DNA from: Corynebacterium fournieri | Lineage (GTDB): Bacteria > Actinomycetota > Actinomycetes > Mycobacteriales > Mycobacteriaceae | Direction of reading: 5' to 3' | Length of the DNA stretch: 64,000 bases | Assembly (NCBI RefSeq): GCF_030408775.1 | Contig: NZ_CP047210.1 | Span: 1,798,001 to 1,862,000 of the forward strand | Shown here: positions 1 to 9,590 of the stretch, piece by piece | Layout: the number at the start of each line of letters is the position of its first letter | Numbering within the stretch: position 1 is the first letter of the stretch | The notes under the pieces: generated by a model | Told to the model about the DNA's origin: nothing | The model's database searches: none | Seen by the model: the letters and a program-made list of their open reading frames with translations, nothing else | Program-made: the position numbers and the translations under genes

Positions 1-863
1 AGGCGGGGGCGCTCGCGCAGATCGCCCAGGCCCGAATCCATGTCCAACGCGTCAGCGTAGGAGTCCAGTTCGTGCTCGAGCGCCTCAATATCGGAGATCG
101 GGTCGCGCCCAGGCTCCATCGTCGCCACATCAACGATATGGGCCAGCACCGCGGTGCGCTCGATGTGGCGCAAGAAGTCGAGGCCGAGGCCCTTGCCCTC
201 GCTGGCGCCCGGGATCAGGCCCGGCACATCCGCGATGGTGAACGTGTCGTGGCCGACGTTGACCACACCCAGGTTCGGCGCGAGCGTGGTAAACGGGTAG
301 TCCGCGATCTTCGGTTTCGCCGCGGAGAGCACGGAGATCAGCGAGGACTTGCCGGCGGACGGGAACCCCACCAGGCCCACGTCCGCCATCGACTTCAGCT
401 CCAGGATCAGATCGTGCGCCTCCCCCGGCTCGCCTTTGAGTGCGAAGCCGGGCGCTTTGCGCTTCGCCGTGGCCAAGGCGGCGTTGCCCAGGCCGCCGAA
501 ACCGCCCTCCGCCGCGATGAAGCGGGTGCCCGGCACCGTCAGGTCCGCCAGCACCTCTCCGTCCTCGCTGCGCACAACCGTGCCCACCGGCACCTCAAGC
601 ACCAAGTCCTCTCCGCGGGCGCCGTTGCGCCAGTCACCTGCGCCGTTCGCGCCGCGCTGCGATTTCAGGTGCGGGCGGTACTGGAAGTCCAGAAGGGTGT
701 GCACCTGGGTGGACACTTCGAGGACGATATCGCCGCCGTGCCCGCCGTTGCCGCCGTCCGGGCCGCCGAGCGGCTTGAACTTCTCGCGGTGGACGGAGGC
801 GCAGCCGTGGCCGCCGTCGCCTGCTTGCAGGTGCAGGGTGGCGCGATCAACGAATTGGGCCAT
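1..863 (-). CDS. obgE: Obg-family GTPase ObgE/CgtA (3' part outside window)
   Basis: Essential ribosome-associated GTPase acting in late 50S assembly and stress control. The protein starts [18 protein letters not shown] and is glycine-rich through the N-terminal Obg fold (about residues 1-158). The G domain follows, with the P-loop GFPSAGKSS at residues 166-174, then the switch region ([11 protein letters not shown]) and the [11 protein letters not shown]3 motif. About 287 codons are visible; the rest of the G domain and the C-terminal domain lie beyond position 1. It is the last gene of rplU-rpmA-obgE, the usual bacterial order. A terminator-like hairpin separates it from rpmA, so part of the ribosomal-protein transcription may stop before obgE. 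Confidence 0.96.
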   Translation of the reverse strand, partial: MAQFVDRATLHLQAGDGGHGCASVHREKFKPLGGPDGGNGGHGGDIVLEVSTQVHTLLDFQYRPHLKSQRGANGAGDWRNGARGEDLVLEVPVGTVVRSEDGEVLADLTVPGTRFIAAEGGFGGLGNAALATAKRKAPGFALKGEPGEAHDLILELKSMADVGLVGFPSAGKSSLISVLSAAKPKIADYPFTTLAPNLGVVNVGHDTFTIADVPGLIPGASEGKGLGLDFLRHIERTAVLAHIVDVATMEPGRDPISDIEALEHELDSYADALDMDSGLGDLRERPR

Positions 864-906
864 GGTGGGTTTGCCGCCTTTCTTTAAGACACGGACGATG
901 ATATGC

Positions 907-943
907 AAAAAGCGCCGTCGGCCCGAATGGACCGGCGGCGCCG
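907..943 (-). terminator. Intrinsic terminator or attenuator between rpmA and obgE
   Basis: Read on the minus strand, a GC-rich stem (GCGCCG pairing with CGGCGC, with further inner pairs) is followed at once by a run of five T. It lies just after the rpmA stop and 44 bp before the obgE start, so it could uncouple obgE expression from the ribosomal protein genes. Confidence 0.6.
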
Positions 944-954
944 TTAACGCGCGG

Positions 955-1287
955 TTACGCGGTGGCGGTTGCCTCTTCGTCGACAACGCCTGCTGCCTCA
1001 GCCTGCTCGAGGACCTCGGAAGCGACACCGGCGCCATCGGCCGGGACGATGTTGACGATGCGGCGCTTGCGCTTGATGCCGAACTGGACGGAGCCAGCGG
1101 TCAGCGCGAACAGCGTGTCGTCGCCGCCGCGGCCGACGTTGTCGCCCGGGTGGAACTTGGTGCCGCGCTGGCGGACGAGGATCTCGCCGGCCTTGACCTG
1201 CTGGCCGCCGAAGCGCTTCACACCGAGGCGCTTGGACTCAGAGTCACGACCGTTCGAGGAGCTGGATGCACCCTTCTTGTGTGCCAT
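955..1287 (-). CDS. rpmA: 50S ribosomal protein L27
   Basis: L27 of the large ribosomal subunit, whose N-terminal tail reaches the peptidyl-transferase centre. It starts [20 protein letters not shown], the canonical mature N-terminus with no cleavable Firmicutes-type extension. The core ([23 protein letters not shown], broken here by family convention at the usual loop) is well conserved. The protein is 110 residues, about 20 longer than most L27 proteins; the extra C-terminal part is acidic and alanine-rich ([20 protein letters not shown]). An AGGAG site precedes the ATG. It lies 20 bp downstream of rplU in the same operon. Confidence 0.97.
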   Translation of the reverse strand: MAHKKGASSSSNGRDSESKRLGVKRFGGQQVKAGEILVRQRGTKFHPGDNVGRGGDDTLFALTAGSVQFGIKRKRRIVNIVPADGAGVASEVLEQAEAAGVVDEEATATA

Positions 1288-1307
1288 TGTTCAAATTCTC
1301 CTAGTGG

Positions 1308-1613
1308 TTACTTGATGCCGGTGATCTTAACGGTGGTCTGCGGCTGGCGGTGGCCCTGGCGAACCTTGTAGCCGGTCTTGTTCTTGTACTTCAGAATGTC
1401 GACCTTCTTGCCCTTGCCGTGCTCAACGATCTCCGCTTCCACGGACACCTTGGACAGGGCGTCGGCACCGGAGGTGACGTCTGCGCCATCAACGAGAAGG
1501 ACCGGGGTGAGTTCGACCTTGTCGCCTGCTTCACCCTCAAGCTTCTCGACCTTGACGAGGTCGCCCTCGGCAACCTTGTACTGCTTGCCGCCGGTCTTGA
1601 CGATCGCGTACAT
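1308..1613 (-). CDS. rplU: 50S ribosomal protein L21
   Basis: L21 binds 23S rRNA in the large subunit. The protein is 101 residues, the normal family length, starts [18 protein letters not shown] and ends with the [14 protein letters not shown] signature region. It is the first gene of rplU-rpmA-obgE. The 185-bp gap to the upstream rne gene should contain its promoter and leader. Confidence 0.97.
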   Translation of the reverse strand: MYAIVKTGGKQYKVAEGDLVKVEKLEGEAGDKVELTPVLLVDGADVTSGADALSKVSVEAEIVEHGKGKKVDILKYKNKTGYKVRQGHRQPQTTVKITGIK

Positions 1614-1640
1614 AGAGGGTTACCCCTTATCTCTACTCGC

Positions 1641-1665
1641 CCGCCCCCGGCATGCACGGGGGCGG
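1641..1665 (-). other. GC-rich hairpin between rne and rplU
   Basis: CCGCCCCC pairs with GGGGGCGG (8 bp, 9-nt loop). It lies downstream of rne and 28-52 bp upstream of rplU. No T-run follows, so it may be an rplU leader structure or a weak rne terminator; the sequence does not decide. Confidence 0.3.
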
Positions 1666-1798
1666 AAATGGAACAGTTTGAGCGCTTCGGGGCCCATCGT
1701 GAGCCTGCCGTGCCCGCATGCGTAGGCAACGAGGCGGCACGCCCCGAAACAGCGACTCGGCAAGACTACACCGGCACCTCGCGTTTTTCCAAACCGCG

Positions 1799-4612
1799 TT
1801 AGCTGCTGCGGCGTGCGGCGCGCCTGCGTCCACGTCGCGGGGAAGCTTTTGCTTGACGACGGCGTTCCGTCGCCTTGCCCTCGGAGGCCTCCTCGCGCTG
1901 CGGAGAGCTCGCCTTCGCCGTCTGCTCCGCGGATGCGCCGGACTTGCGCACGGCGCGGCGGCGGCGACGCCGTCCTGCGGCCGCAGTCGAAGCGGAGGCC
2001 GCAGCCTTCTTCTTCGGCTTGTCGTCGCTTTCCTCAGCGGGCGTGTCGTCGTAGTCCTCGCGGCGCGGGCGGTGGTCCGAGCGGGAGTTGCCGCGGGTGC
2101 GGCGCTTGCGGCGCGGAGAGTTGTCGAATTCCTGGACCGCCTCTTCGTAGCTCACCTCAGGCGCGCGTTCCTGCTGTTCCTGTGCTTCCGGCTGCTCCTG
2201 CTGCTCTTGCTGCTCCGGCACGTCGGTCTGACGTCCGCGCCCGCGGTTACCGCCGCGGCGTCCGCGCCGGCGCGTGGAGCGGCGGCGGGCCTCGCCGCTT
2301 TCCTCTTCGCGGGAATCGTCGCGGGAAACCTCGTCGGAGGCATTTTCCTCGGCGGGTTCCTCACTGAAGATGGAATTGAGCAGGTTGTCCATCTCGTCTT
2401 CGTTGAGCGGCTTGTGCTTGGAGCGGCGCGACTTGTGCGGCTGTTGCTCGCGCTCAGCGTCCCTGTCGGCGTGTTTCTTGCCACCCTTATCGGCACCCTT
2501 TTCGGAGCTCTTGCCCGCGCCTTTGTCCCTGCCGCGGGCGGTGCGGCGCTCGTCGTCACGCGTGCCGCGCTTGGAGCGCTCGTCCCGGCCGCGCTCGGAG
2601 TACGGGTCGTGCTCGACGGGGTCGTCCATGACGATGATGCCGCGGCCTCCGCAGCACTCGCATTCGGTGGAAAACGTCTCGAGCAGGCCGTTGCCCAGGC
2701 GCTTGCGCGTCATCTGCACCAGGCCCAGCGAGGTCACCTCGGAGACCTGGTGGCGGGTGCGGTCCCGGCCGAGCGCCTCGTTGAGGCGGCGCAGCACGAG
2801 CTCCTGGTTTTCGGGCAGGATCATGTCGATGAAGTCGATGATGATCATGCCGCCGATGTCGCGCAGGCGGATCTGACGCACGATTTCCTCGGCCGCCTCC
2901 AGGTTGTTGGAGGTCACCGTCTCCTCCAGCGAGCCGCCGGAGCCGGTGAACTTGCCGGTGTTGACGTCGATGACGGTCATCGCCTCGGTGCGGTCGATCA
3001 CCAGGGTGCCGCCGGAGGGCAGCCACACGGTGCGCGACAGCGCCTTCTGCAGCTGCTCGTCGATGCGGTGGACCTCGAAGGCGTCCTTGCCGTCGTGTGC
3101 GGCGCGGTCGAACTTTTCCAGCCGGTCCAGCAGGTCGGGCGCAACGGACTGCACGTAGGCGTGCACCGTGTTCCACGGCTTGCGGCCGTCCACGATCAAG
3201 GAGGTGAAGTCCTCGTTGAACAGGTCGCGCACGACCTTGACCAGGATGTTCGGCTCCTCATACAAGGTCACCGGCTTCGCGCCCTTGGAGTGCTTCTCCT
3301 TCTCGGCCTGTTCCTGGATGGCGGTCCACTGGTTGTGCAGGCGGTTCACGTCCGCCGCGATGGCTTCTTCCGGCACGTTCTCGGCCGCGGTGCGGATGAT
3401 CGCGCCGCCCTTGCCGGGCACGACGTTGTTCAGGATCTCCTTGAGGCGCTTGCGCTCCGGCGCCGGCAGCTTGCGCGAGATGCCCGCACTGCGCCCACCC
3501 GGCACGTACACCAGGTAGCGGCCAGCAAGCGAGATCTGCGTGGTCAGACGCGCACCCTTGTGGCCGACCGGGTCTTTGGTCACCTGCACCAGCACCTGGT
3601 CGCCCGACTTGAGGGCCTGCTCGATGCGGCGCGAGCGCCCGCCCAACCCAGCGGCCTTCCAATCCACTTCGCTGGCGTAGAGCACGCCGTTTCGGCCCTG
3701 CCCGATGTCGATGAAGGCAGCCTCCATGCTGGACAGCACGTTTTGCACGCGGCCCAAATAGATGTTGCCGATCATGGAGGACTGGCTTTCCGCGGTGACG
3801 AAGTGCTCCACGAGCAGCCCGTCTTCGAGCACGCCAACCTGGGTGATCCTGCCGTGGCCGTCGTGGCGGTCGCGCTCGCGCACCACCATGTGGCGCTCCA
3901 CGGACTCGCGGCGCGCCAAGAACTCGGCCTGGCTGACAATGCGGGAGCGCTTGCGCTGCTCTTCACGCTTTTCACTGCGGCGGCGACGCTGCGCCTCGAG
4001 GCGGGAAGATCCCTTGATCGCCTTGGGCTCCTCGATGACCTCGGGGGTGTGCGTATCAACGTCCTCCGGTTCCTCCCCCTGCTCAACTTCCGCCGCCTCA
4101 GGTTGCGTCGGCGCTGCCGAGCGGGTGGCGCGGCGACGCTTGCGCTCCGGGGCCTTGAACAGCGGCGCGCGGTTGCTGGTCTCCTCCGGCACCGGGGTGA
4201 CGTCCGGTTCGACGTCGGTGAGGGGATCTTCGCTTTCCGTCTCGCGCAGGTCCGCCTCGACCTTTTCTTCGATCTGGTGGATTTCGTTTTCCACGTCCTT
4301 GCGCACGCGCTGGCGGATCTTCTCGTCCGCGGCGTCCGCGGCGGCGGATGCCTCGTCGGCGGCGGGTGCGGCGGCGGTGTTCGCCAGCGCGTCGAGAAGC
4401 TGCTCCGCCTCGGCGCGCGTCAGCGTCGATTGCGCCACCTTGACCACGCCCAGTTCAGACAGCGCCACCACGAGTTCCTTCGAGGGCACGCCGAGGGCTT
4501 TCGCCAGCGCGAACACGCGGGTCTTGTCTGCAAGCTGGGAACGGTCGAACGCCGCGTAGGGGTTCTTTTCTTGCGCGTCGTCCTTTGCTGGGGATGCCTT
4601 GTGACCAGCCAA
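1799..4612 (-). CDS. rne: Ribonuclease E/G
   Basis: Endoribonuclease that processes rRNA and starts mRNA decay. The 937-residue protein begins with an IF2-N-like helical segment (RVFALAKALGVPSKELVVAL, about residues 30-50) and an acidic then Arg-rich linker. The catalytic core lies at about residues 255-670: S1 region (MIGNIYLGRVQNVLSSMEAAFIDIG), the catalytic DVNTGKFTG motif and the Zn-link cysteines in CECCGGRG. A long charged tail rich in R, E, Q and K follows, as expected for the disordered scaffold of actinobacterial RNase E. The start is a TTG at 4612, chosen because GGAGAG lies about 9 nt upstream. Confidence 0.95.
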   Translation of the reverse strand: MAGHKASPAKDDAQEKNPYAAFDRSQLADKTRVFALAKALGVPSKELVVALSELGVVKVAQSTLTRAEAEQLLDALANTAAAPAADEASAAADAADEKIRQRVRKDVENEIHQIEEKVEADLRETESEDPLTDVEPDVTPVPEETSNRAPLFKAPERKRRRATRSAAPTQPEAAEVEQGEEPEDVDTHTPEVIEEPKAIKGSSRLEAQRRRRSEKREEQRKRSRIVSQAEFLARRESVERHMVVRERDRHDGHGRITQVGVLEDGLLVEHFVTAESQSSMIGNIYLGRVQNVLSSMEAAFIDIGQGRNGVLYASEVDWKAAGLGGRSRRIEQALKSGDQVLVQVTKDPVGHKGARLTTQISLAGRYLVYVPGGRSAGISRKLPAPERKRLKEILNNVVPGKGGAIIRTAAENVPEEAIAADVNRLHNQWTAIQEQAEKEKHSKGAKPVTLYEEPNILVKVVRDLFNEDFTSLIVDGRKPWNTVHAYVQSVAPDLLDRLEKFDRAAHDGKDAFEVHRIDEQLQKALSRTVWLPSGGTLVIDRTEAMTVIDVNTGKFTGSGGSLEETVTSNNLEAAEEIVRQIRLRDIGGMIIIDFIDMILPENQELVLRRLNEALGRDRTRHQVSEVTSLGLVQMTRKRLGNGLLETFSTECECCGGRGIIVMDDPVEHDPYSERGRDERSKRGTRDDERRTARGRDKGAGKSSEKGADKGGKKHADRDAEREQQPHKSRRSKHKPLNEDEMDNLLNSIFSEEPAEENASDEVSRDDSREEESGEARRRSTRRRGRRGGNRGRGRQTDVPEQQEQQEQPEAQEQQERAPEVSYEEAVQEFDNSPRRKRRTRGNSRSDHRPRREDYDDTPAEESDDKPKKKAAASASTAAAGRRRRRRAVRKSGASAEQTAKASSPQREEASEGKATERRRQAKASPRRGRRRAARRSS

Positions 4613-4799
4613 AGTGCGTCACTCTCCAATTTTGCTCAGCCGCACCGCGCTGGGGTGGGCCGGGCGCTGGCAATATCGGTGCCGAAGCAGCCGCGCGGCG
4701 AACCCCGCAGTGCGGGACTTGTAAAAGTTTCCTGGCACCGCGTCGCGGCGCCTGCGGTGCCTATTGTGGCACAGCGCAGCACGCTACGGGGAGCGAGGT

Positions 4800-5360
4800 T
4801 TAGGTCCCCGCCAGCCGCAGCAAGTCCGCCACCGCCGCCACCGGCGCGTTGTGGTGGTGCTCCGTGACTGCGGTGCCCACCACAATCTGCAGCACGCGCG
4901 AGGCGTTGAGCTGCTCCACCCCTGCGCGCTGCAGCAGCTCGGCGATCATCTCTTTAAGCTCGACGAGGTCGCGCTCCATAGCCTCGCCCACTTCGGAGTT
5001 TTCGCGTTGCGCCTCAATGAACGCGGAAATCACGGCGCGCGCCCGCCCCGTAAGCCCGCACGCGACCACGTCGACGGTCACCTCCGCCAAGTGGACCGGG
5101 TCGGTCAGGTCGGATCCGTCCGCCACTGCACGCTCAAACGCGGCGCGGCGCCCTTCCACGAGTCGCTCGAAGCAGGTGGCCACCAGCTTGTCGCGGGTGG
5201 AGTAGTAGTAGCCGATCGAGCCCACCGGAACCCCCGCCAGCGACGCAACTTGGCGGTGGGTCACGCCCTTCAGCCCCTCCGACAGCAGCAAGTTAGTCGC
5301 CGCATCCAGGATTGCAGAGCGCTTTTCCACCGCTCGTGCCTGTTCGCTGCGGGTTGCCAC
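4800..5360 (-). CDS. TetR-family transcriptional regulator
   Basis: A 186-residue regulator. Residues 10-60 form the TetR helix-turn-helix (AILDAATNLLLSEGLKGVTH, then RQVASLAGVPVGSIGYYYSTRDKL). The C-terminal helical domain would bind an unknown ligand. It starts at GTG 5360 with AGAAAGG upstream. It is flanked by rne and ndk with no obvious target operon, so it may mainly regulate itself or a distant gene. The AT-rich upstream stretch (TATAAATAGATTTG on the minus strand) is a likely promoter. Confidence 0.9.
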   Translation of the reverse strand: MATRSEQARAVEKRSAILDAATNLLLSEGLKGVTHRQVASLAGVPVGSIGYYYSTRDKLVATCFERLVEGRRAAFERAVADGSDLTDPVHLAEVTVDVVACGLTGRARAVISAFIEAQRENSEVGEAMERDLVELKEMIAELLQRAGVEQLNASRVLQIVVGTAVTEHHHNAPVAAVADLLRLAGT

Positions 5361-5451
5361 TTCTGAGCACCTTTCTTACTTGCCGTTTACATGCAAATCT
5401 ATTTATACAATAACCCGCGGAGCCGTTTGACATTCCCCCGCTGTAGCCGTG

Positions 5452-5477
5452 AAAAAACCGCAGCCGGTTGGCTGCGG
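5452..5477 (-). terminator. Rho-independent terminator after ndk
   Basis: On the minus strand CCGCAGCC-AACC-GGCTGCGG forms a perfect 8-bp stem followed by six T. It starts 19 bp beyond the ndk stop codon. Confidence 0.85.
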
Positions 5478-5495
5478 TGTTGTGCTCGGTGGCGT

Positions 5496-5906
5496 TTAGA
5501 GGTTGGGGAACCAGATGCCAATCTCGCGCTCGGCGGACTCCGGCGAGTCGGAGCCGTGGACGACATTTTCTGCCACGGACAGGGCGAAGTCGCCGCGGAT
5601 GGTGCCCGGGGTGGCCTTGGACACCGGGTCGGTGCCGCCGGCGAGCTGGCGCCATGCCTCGATGGCGCGCTCGCCCTCGACGATGCCGGCGACCAGCGGT
5701 GCGGAGGTGATGAAGTCCACCAGCTCGCCGAAGAACGGCTTGTCCTTGTGCTCTGCGTAGTGCTTCTCGGCGGTCTCGCGGTCGGCGGTGCGCAGGTCCA
5801 GCTCCACCAGCTTGAGGCCCTTGCGCTCGATGCGGGAGATGATGTCGCCAACGTGGCCGTTTGCAACACCGTCGGGCTTGATCAGGATCAAAGTACGTTC
5901 AGTCAT
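5496..5906 (-). CDS. ndk: Nucleoside diphosphate kinase
   Basis: Transfers the gamma-phosphate of ATP to other NDPs through a phospho-histidine intermediate. It is 136 residues, the usual short bacterial length. It starts [20 protein letters not shown], and the active-site histidine lies in [16 protein letters not shown] near residue 117. The gene ends before a strong terminator and follows a small membrane-protein gene by 28 bp, with which it may be cotranscribed. Confidence 0.97.
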   Translation of the reverse strand: MTERTLILIKPDGVANGHVGDIISRIERKGLKLVELDLRTADRETAEKHYAEHKDKPFFGELVDFITSAPLVAGIVEGERAIEAWRQLAGGTDPVSKATPGTIRGDFALSVAENVVHGSDSPESAEREIGIWFPNL

Positions 5907-5934
5907 AGCCCAAAATCTTACCCCAAAGTCCTAT

Positions 5935-6240
5935 TTATGCCTCGCGTACGATGCGCGCCGCGTCCTCCGGGTTGGTGCCGCGAAACCACAGCTGCACCTG
6001 CTGCACCGCGAGCTGGAAATTGCCCTCGGACTTCATGCGCTGGACGGTGGCCCGCTGCTCGGAATCGAGCTCGGGCTCCACCTCTTCACGCAGCTTGTAT
6101 TGCTCGTAGAAGCCGAGCAAGAGAAACAGCCCGCCGGCCAGGATCGCCACAGTGCCGACCCATCCGGGCAGCGTGGTGTAGACGGCGGCGACTGCGACGA
6201 CGGAAAACACGGCCGCTAGGACAAAGCTCACGATGCGCAT
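5935..6240 (-). CDS. Small conserved membrane protein
   Basis: A 101-residue protein of unknown function. It starts MRIVSFVLAAVFSVVAVAAV and has two predicted membrane helices (about residues 3-23 and 30-50) in a short hairpin. A charged cytosolic tail follows (YEQYKLREEVEPELDSEQRATV). The frame is open further upstream, but the extension would overlap the divergent acyl-CoA synthetase gene, so ATG 6240 is preferred. Its position directly before ndk suggests cotranscription, not shared function. Confidence 0.7.
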   Translation of the reverse strand: MRIVSFVLAAVFSVVAVAAVYTTLPGWVGTVAILAGGLFLLLGFYEQYKLREEVEPELDSEQRATVQRMKSEGNFQLAVQQVQLWFRGTNPEDAARIVREA

Positions 6241-6265
6241 GGGCAATACCGTAGCCTTATGGGCC

Positions 6266-7678
6266 ATGGTGCATAGCAGTCCGCTGCCGGATATCGCACT
6301 GCCCGGCACAACCCTCGACCGCATGGTCCCGTACGACTCGGCGCTGCCCGCGCTCACGGAATTGGACACCGGGCGCAGCGTCACCTACGCCAAGCTTGGC
6401 GCGCTCGTCGGCGCCGCCGCAGCCCGCCTGGCCGGCCGCGGGGTGGGCCCCGGCTGCGTGGTGGAGGTGCGCCTGCCCAACTCCATCGACTTTGTGGTGG
6501 CACTGCTCGCCGTCGCCCGCACGGGTGCCACGGTGTGCCTTCTCGGGCACATGCTTATCGACGACGAAGCGTCCCGCCTGCGCACCCTCTCCGGCGTCAC
6601 CCACCGCATCGCACCCGGCGACCTCGCCCCGGGCAACGCGCATTTCGCCTCGGCAGCGGTGCCGGACGCGGTGGCCGTCATCCCGTTTTCCTCCGGCACC
6701 ACGGGCCTGCCCAAGGGCGTGGAGCTGACGCACCGCTCGATTGCCGCCAACGCCGCCCAGTTCAACGCCGCCCTTGCAGCAAGCGGCATCGGCGAGGGCA
6801 CGCGCGTGGCCGCTCCCCTGCCCTTTTCGCACATCTACGGGCTGAACACGCTGCTGCTGTCCTCGCTGGCGGCGCGGCGCCATGTGTTCACGGCCGCGCG
6901 CTTCGATCTGGCCGCGTTTTCCCGTGCCCACCGCGTCCACGGCATCGAGCTGAGCTTCATCGCCCCGCCGATCGCGCTGGCGCTGGCCAACTCCCCCGAT
7001 CTCGACCCGGCGGACTTCGCCGACACCGCCCACATGGTCTGCGGTGCGGCACCGCTCGATGAGGCGCTAGCCCGCCGGGTGGAGCAGCGCCTGGACACGG
7101 TCGTGCTGCAGGGCTACGGCACCACCGAATCCTCGCCGGTGACGCACGTGGGCATCGCCGGCAAATCCAACCCGGGCACCATCGGCTTCGCCCTGCCCAA
7201 CACGCGTTTCCGGGTGGTGGACCTGGACACCGGCGCCGAGCTGCCCGACGGCGAGGACGGCGAGCTGCAGGTCGCGGGCCCCCAACTCATGCGCGGCTAC
7301 TTAGACGACGCGGAAGCCACCCGCGCCGCGCTTTCGGACGGCTGGCTGCGCACCGGCGACATCGCGCGCGTGAACCCGGACGAGACCGTCACCGTTGTCG
7401 ACCGGGCCAAAGACGTGTTTAAGTACCACGGGTTCCAGATCGCCCCCGCCGAGCTGGAGGCGGTCTTGCTCACCCACCCGCTCATCAGCGACGCGGCTGT
7501 CGCGCAGCGGGGCGGGGTACCGAAGGCATTCGTCGTCAAGCGGGAAGGCTTGGACGAAGACGCCGTCATGGCGTGGGTGGCCGAGCGTGTCACCGCCTAC
7601 AAAAAAGTGCGCGAGGTCGCGTTCGTCGACGCGATCCCGCGCAACGCGGCAGGCAAGATTCTGCGCAAAGACCTCTAA
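6266..7678 (+). CDS. AMP-dependent acyl-CoA synthetase/ligase
   Basis: A 470-residue member of the ANL adenylating family, resembling 4-coumarate- and fatty-acid-CoA ligases. Visible core motifs are A3 (IPFSSGTTGLPKGVELTH), A5 (QGYGTTESSPVTH), A7 (DGWLRTGDIARVN) and A10 (PRNAAGKILRKDL with the catalytic lysine). The substrate cannot be told from sequence. ATG 6266 was chosen because upstream in-frame codons run into the divergent membrane-protein gene; GTG 6269 is possible. It is a single gene whose stop overlaps the convergent DUF4233 gene by 4 bp. Confidence 0.9.
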   Translation: MVHSSPLPDIALPGTTLDRMVPYDSALPALTELDTGRSVTYAKLGALVGAAAARLAGRGVGPGCVVEVRLPNSIDFVVALLAVARTGATVCLLGHMLIDDEASRLRTLSGVTHRIAPGDLAPGNAHFASAAVPDAVAVIPFSSGTTGLPKGVELTHRSIAANAAQFNAALAASGIGEGTRVAAPLPFSHIYGLNTLLLSSLAARRHVFTAARFDLAAFSRAHRVHGIELSFIAPPIALALANSPDLDPADFADTAHMVCGAAPLDEALARRVEQRLDTVVLQGYGTTESSPVTHVGIAGKSNPGTIGFALPNTRFRVVDLDTGAELPDGEDGELQVAGPQLMRGYLDDAEATRAALSDGWLRTGDIARVNPDETVTVVDRAKDVFKYHGFQIAPAELEAVLLTHPLISDAAVAQRGGVPKAFVVKREGLDEDAVMAWVAERVTAYKKVREVAFVDAIPRNAAGKILRKDL

Positions 7679-8100
7679 GTGCCCAAATGCTGGGTGGTGA
7701 GGTAGCCGCCGCGCATGCGCTGCAGGATCTCAGAGCGCATGCGGATGACGAAGTACCAGACAACGCCGAAGATGATGCCCACCGCGGTGACCGACCAGTG
7801 GATGAAAAATCCTGCGATGAGCGGGATCTGCAGCGCCAGGTCGATCCACAGGGCGGCCGGTTTTTTCTGGAAGAACGCCATGACCACGTGCGCCAGGCCG
7901 ATGACGGTGATGTAGACCCAGTTGAAGGTGGTCCAGTGCGCGCCGTCGTCGACTTTGAGGATCACGGTGAGGATGAGCAGCACCGTGATCGCCTCCATGA
8001 TCAGCGTGCCGGCAAGCACACCGGTCAAACCCGACATCGGGTCTTTAACGGGCTGCTTGCCGGGGCCGAGCGGGCCCATCTGCTGTGTGCGGCGTGTCAT
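7675..8100 (-). CDS. DUF4233 membrane protein
   Basis: A 141-residue integral membrane protein of unknown function with four probable helices (around residues 25-47, 60-80, 85-100 and 105-122) and a basic C-terminus (FVIRMRSEILQRMRGG). DUF4233 proteins typically follow folC in actinobacteria. Here the ATG overlaps the folC TGA in an ATGA junction, indicating translational coupling. A role linked to folate or to the membrane is unproven. Confidence 0.85.
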   Translation of the reverse strand: MTRRTQQMGPLGPGKQPVKDPMSGLTGVLAGTLIMEAITVLLILTVILKVDDGAHWTTFNWVYITVIGLAHVVMAFFQKKPAALWIDLALQIPLIAGFFIHWSVTAVGIIFGVVWYFVIRMRSEILQRMRGGYLTTQHLGT

Positions 8101-9590
8101 TGCGGGTCCTTTCCAAACATTGCGCGCGCCTCGCCGGCGGTGACCACCGAGCCGGTGATCAAGACTCCGGAGCCGGACTGCACGCCCACCTCGGCGAGCG
8201 CCTCTTCCGCCAGCTCCACGGCCAGCTCGTAGGCCGACGGGAGGTGCTCGGAGACGTGGACGCGCTCGTCGCCGAAGATCTCGCGGGCGGTATCGGCCAG
8301 CTCGTAGGCGTCGGTGGCGCGCGGTGAGGTGTTCTGGGTGATCACGACTTCGGTGAGCACCGGCTCGAGTGCCTCCATGATCCCGCGCGCGTCCTTGTCG
8401 CCCAAAATGCCCAGCACGCCGATCAGGCGGGTGAAGTCGAAGTCGCGCTCCAACGCCGCGGCCAGCGCCTTTGCGCCGTGCGGGTTGTGAGTAGCGTCGA
8501 TGAACGTCGTCGGGGTGGCGCGCACGCGCTCCAAGCGCCCCGGCGAGGTGGTGGCGGCGAATCCTTCGCGCACCGTGTCCGCGTCCAGCGTGCGCTCGGA
8601 CGAGGCGCCCAAAAACGCCTCCACCGCCGCCAACGCCACGGACGCGTTATGCGCCTGGTGCGGGCCGGACAGCGGGAGGAACACCTCCGGGTACTCGCCG
8701 GACAGGCCCTTCAGCGTGAGCGTCTGCCCGCCCACGGCCACCTCGGAGGCGGCCACGCCGAACTCCTGGCCGAAGCGGGCCACCGGCGCGCCGATTTCCA
8801 CGGTGCGCTCCAGGATCACGCGCATCGCGTCCGGGTCCTGCTGGCCGATCACGGCCACGGCATCCGCGCTGCGGATAATCCCGGCCTTCTCGCCGGCGAT
8901 CTCCCCGATCGTGTCGCCCAGGTAGTCGGTGTGGTCGAGACCGACCGGCATGATCACGTCCACGTCGGCGTCGACCACGTTGGTCGCGTCCCAGCGCCCG
9001 CCCATGCCGACTTCGACTACGGCGACATCCACCGGCGCGTCGGCGAACGCCGCGAACGCGAGGCCGACCATGACCTCGAAGTAGCTCATGGGCACGCCAG
9101 TGCGCTCGTCCACCATCTGGATGTAGGGCTCGATCTCGCGGTAGATGCGCACGAAATCGGCCGGATGGATCGGCTCGCCGTCGATGCCGATGCGCTCGGT
9201 GACCGACTGCAGGTGCGGGCTGGTCGTGCGGCCCACGCGGTTGCCGAACGAGCGCAACAGCGACTCCACCATCCGCACCGTGGACGTTTTGCCGTTGGTG
9301 CCGGCGATGTGGATGACCTTGAAGGACTTCTGCGGCTCGCCGAGAAAGTCCATGAGCAGCTCGATGCGCTCCAGCGACGGATCGATGTCCGTCTCCGGCC
9401 AGCGGGCGGTGAGCTCCGCTTCCACCTGCGCGAGCGCGACCAGGTCGGCCTCGCTCACGCCGCGCGGGGCGAGCTGGTCGTCCTCGCGGCCCTCCCCCGG
9501 CGCGCCGAGGTTGAGCGTCAGGCCCGCGTCGTTCTGCTGGATGTCGTACTGCTCGGGCAGCTCCGGCAGCTCAAAATCGTCTTGCGCCAC
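8097..9590 (-). CDS. folC: Bifunctional folylpolyglutamate/dihydrofolate synthase
   Basis: Mur-ligase-like enzyme that adds glutamate to dihydropteroate or folates using ATP. The protein is 497 residues, with the P-loop IAGTNGKTSTVRM at about residues 90-102. It also shows VVEVGMGGRWDATNVVD and the Mg-binding region around LDHTDYLGDTIGEIAGEKAGI. The C-terminal Mur-type domain contains DATHNPHGAKALAAAL. It starts with GTG 9590 immediately after the valS stop (TAA-GTG), so it is coupled to valS. Confidence 0.96.
   Translation of the reverse strand: MAQDDFELPELPEQYDIQQNDAGLTLNLGAPGEGREDDQLAPRGVSEADLVALAQVEAELTARWPETDIDPSLERIELLMDFLGEPQKSFKVIHIAGTNGKTSTVRMVESLLRSFGNRVGRTTSPHLQSVTERIGIDGEPIHPADFVRIYREIEPYIQMVDERTGVPMSYFEVMVGLAFAAFADAPVDVAVVEVGMGGRWDATNVVDADVDVIMPVGLDHTDYLGDTIGEIAGEKAGIIRSADAVAVIGQQDPDAMRVILERTVEIGAPVARFGQEFGVAASEVAVGGQTLTLKGLSGEYPEVFLPLSGPHQAHNASVALAAVEAFLGASSERTLDADTVREGFAATTSPGRLERVRATPTTFIDATHNPHGAKALAAALERDFDFTRLIGVLGILGDKDARGIMEALEPVLTEVVITQNTSPRATDAYELADTAREIFGDERVHVSEHLPSAYELAVELAEEALAEVGVQSGSGVLITGSVVTAGEARAMFGKDPQ

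Noticed and set aside
1718-4867. A 1049-codon open frame antisense to rne, and similar long antisense frames at 35383-38058, 8478-10430 and 11145-12494
   Set aside because: They mirror high-GC coding sequence on the other strand, have low-complexity Arg/Ala/Leu/Val composition and no recognisable motifs.
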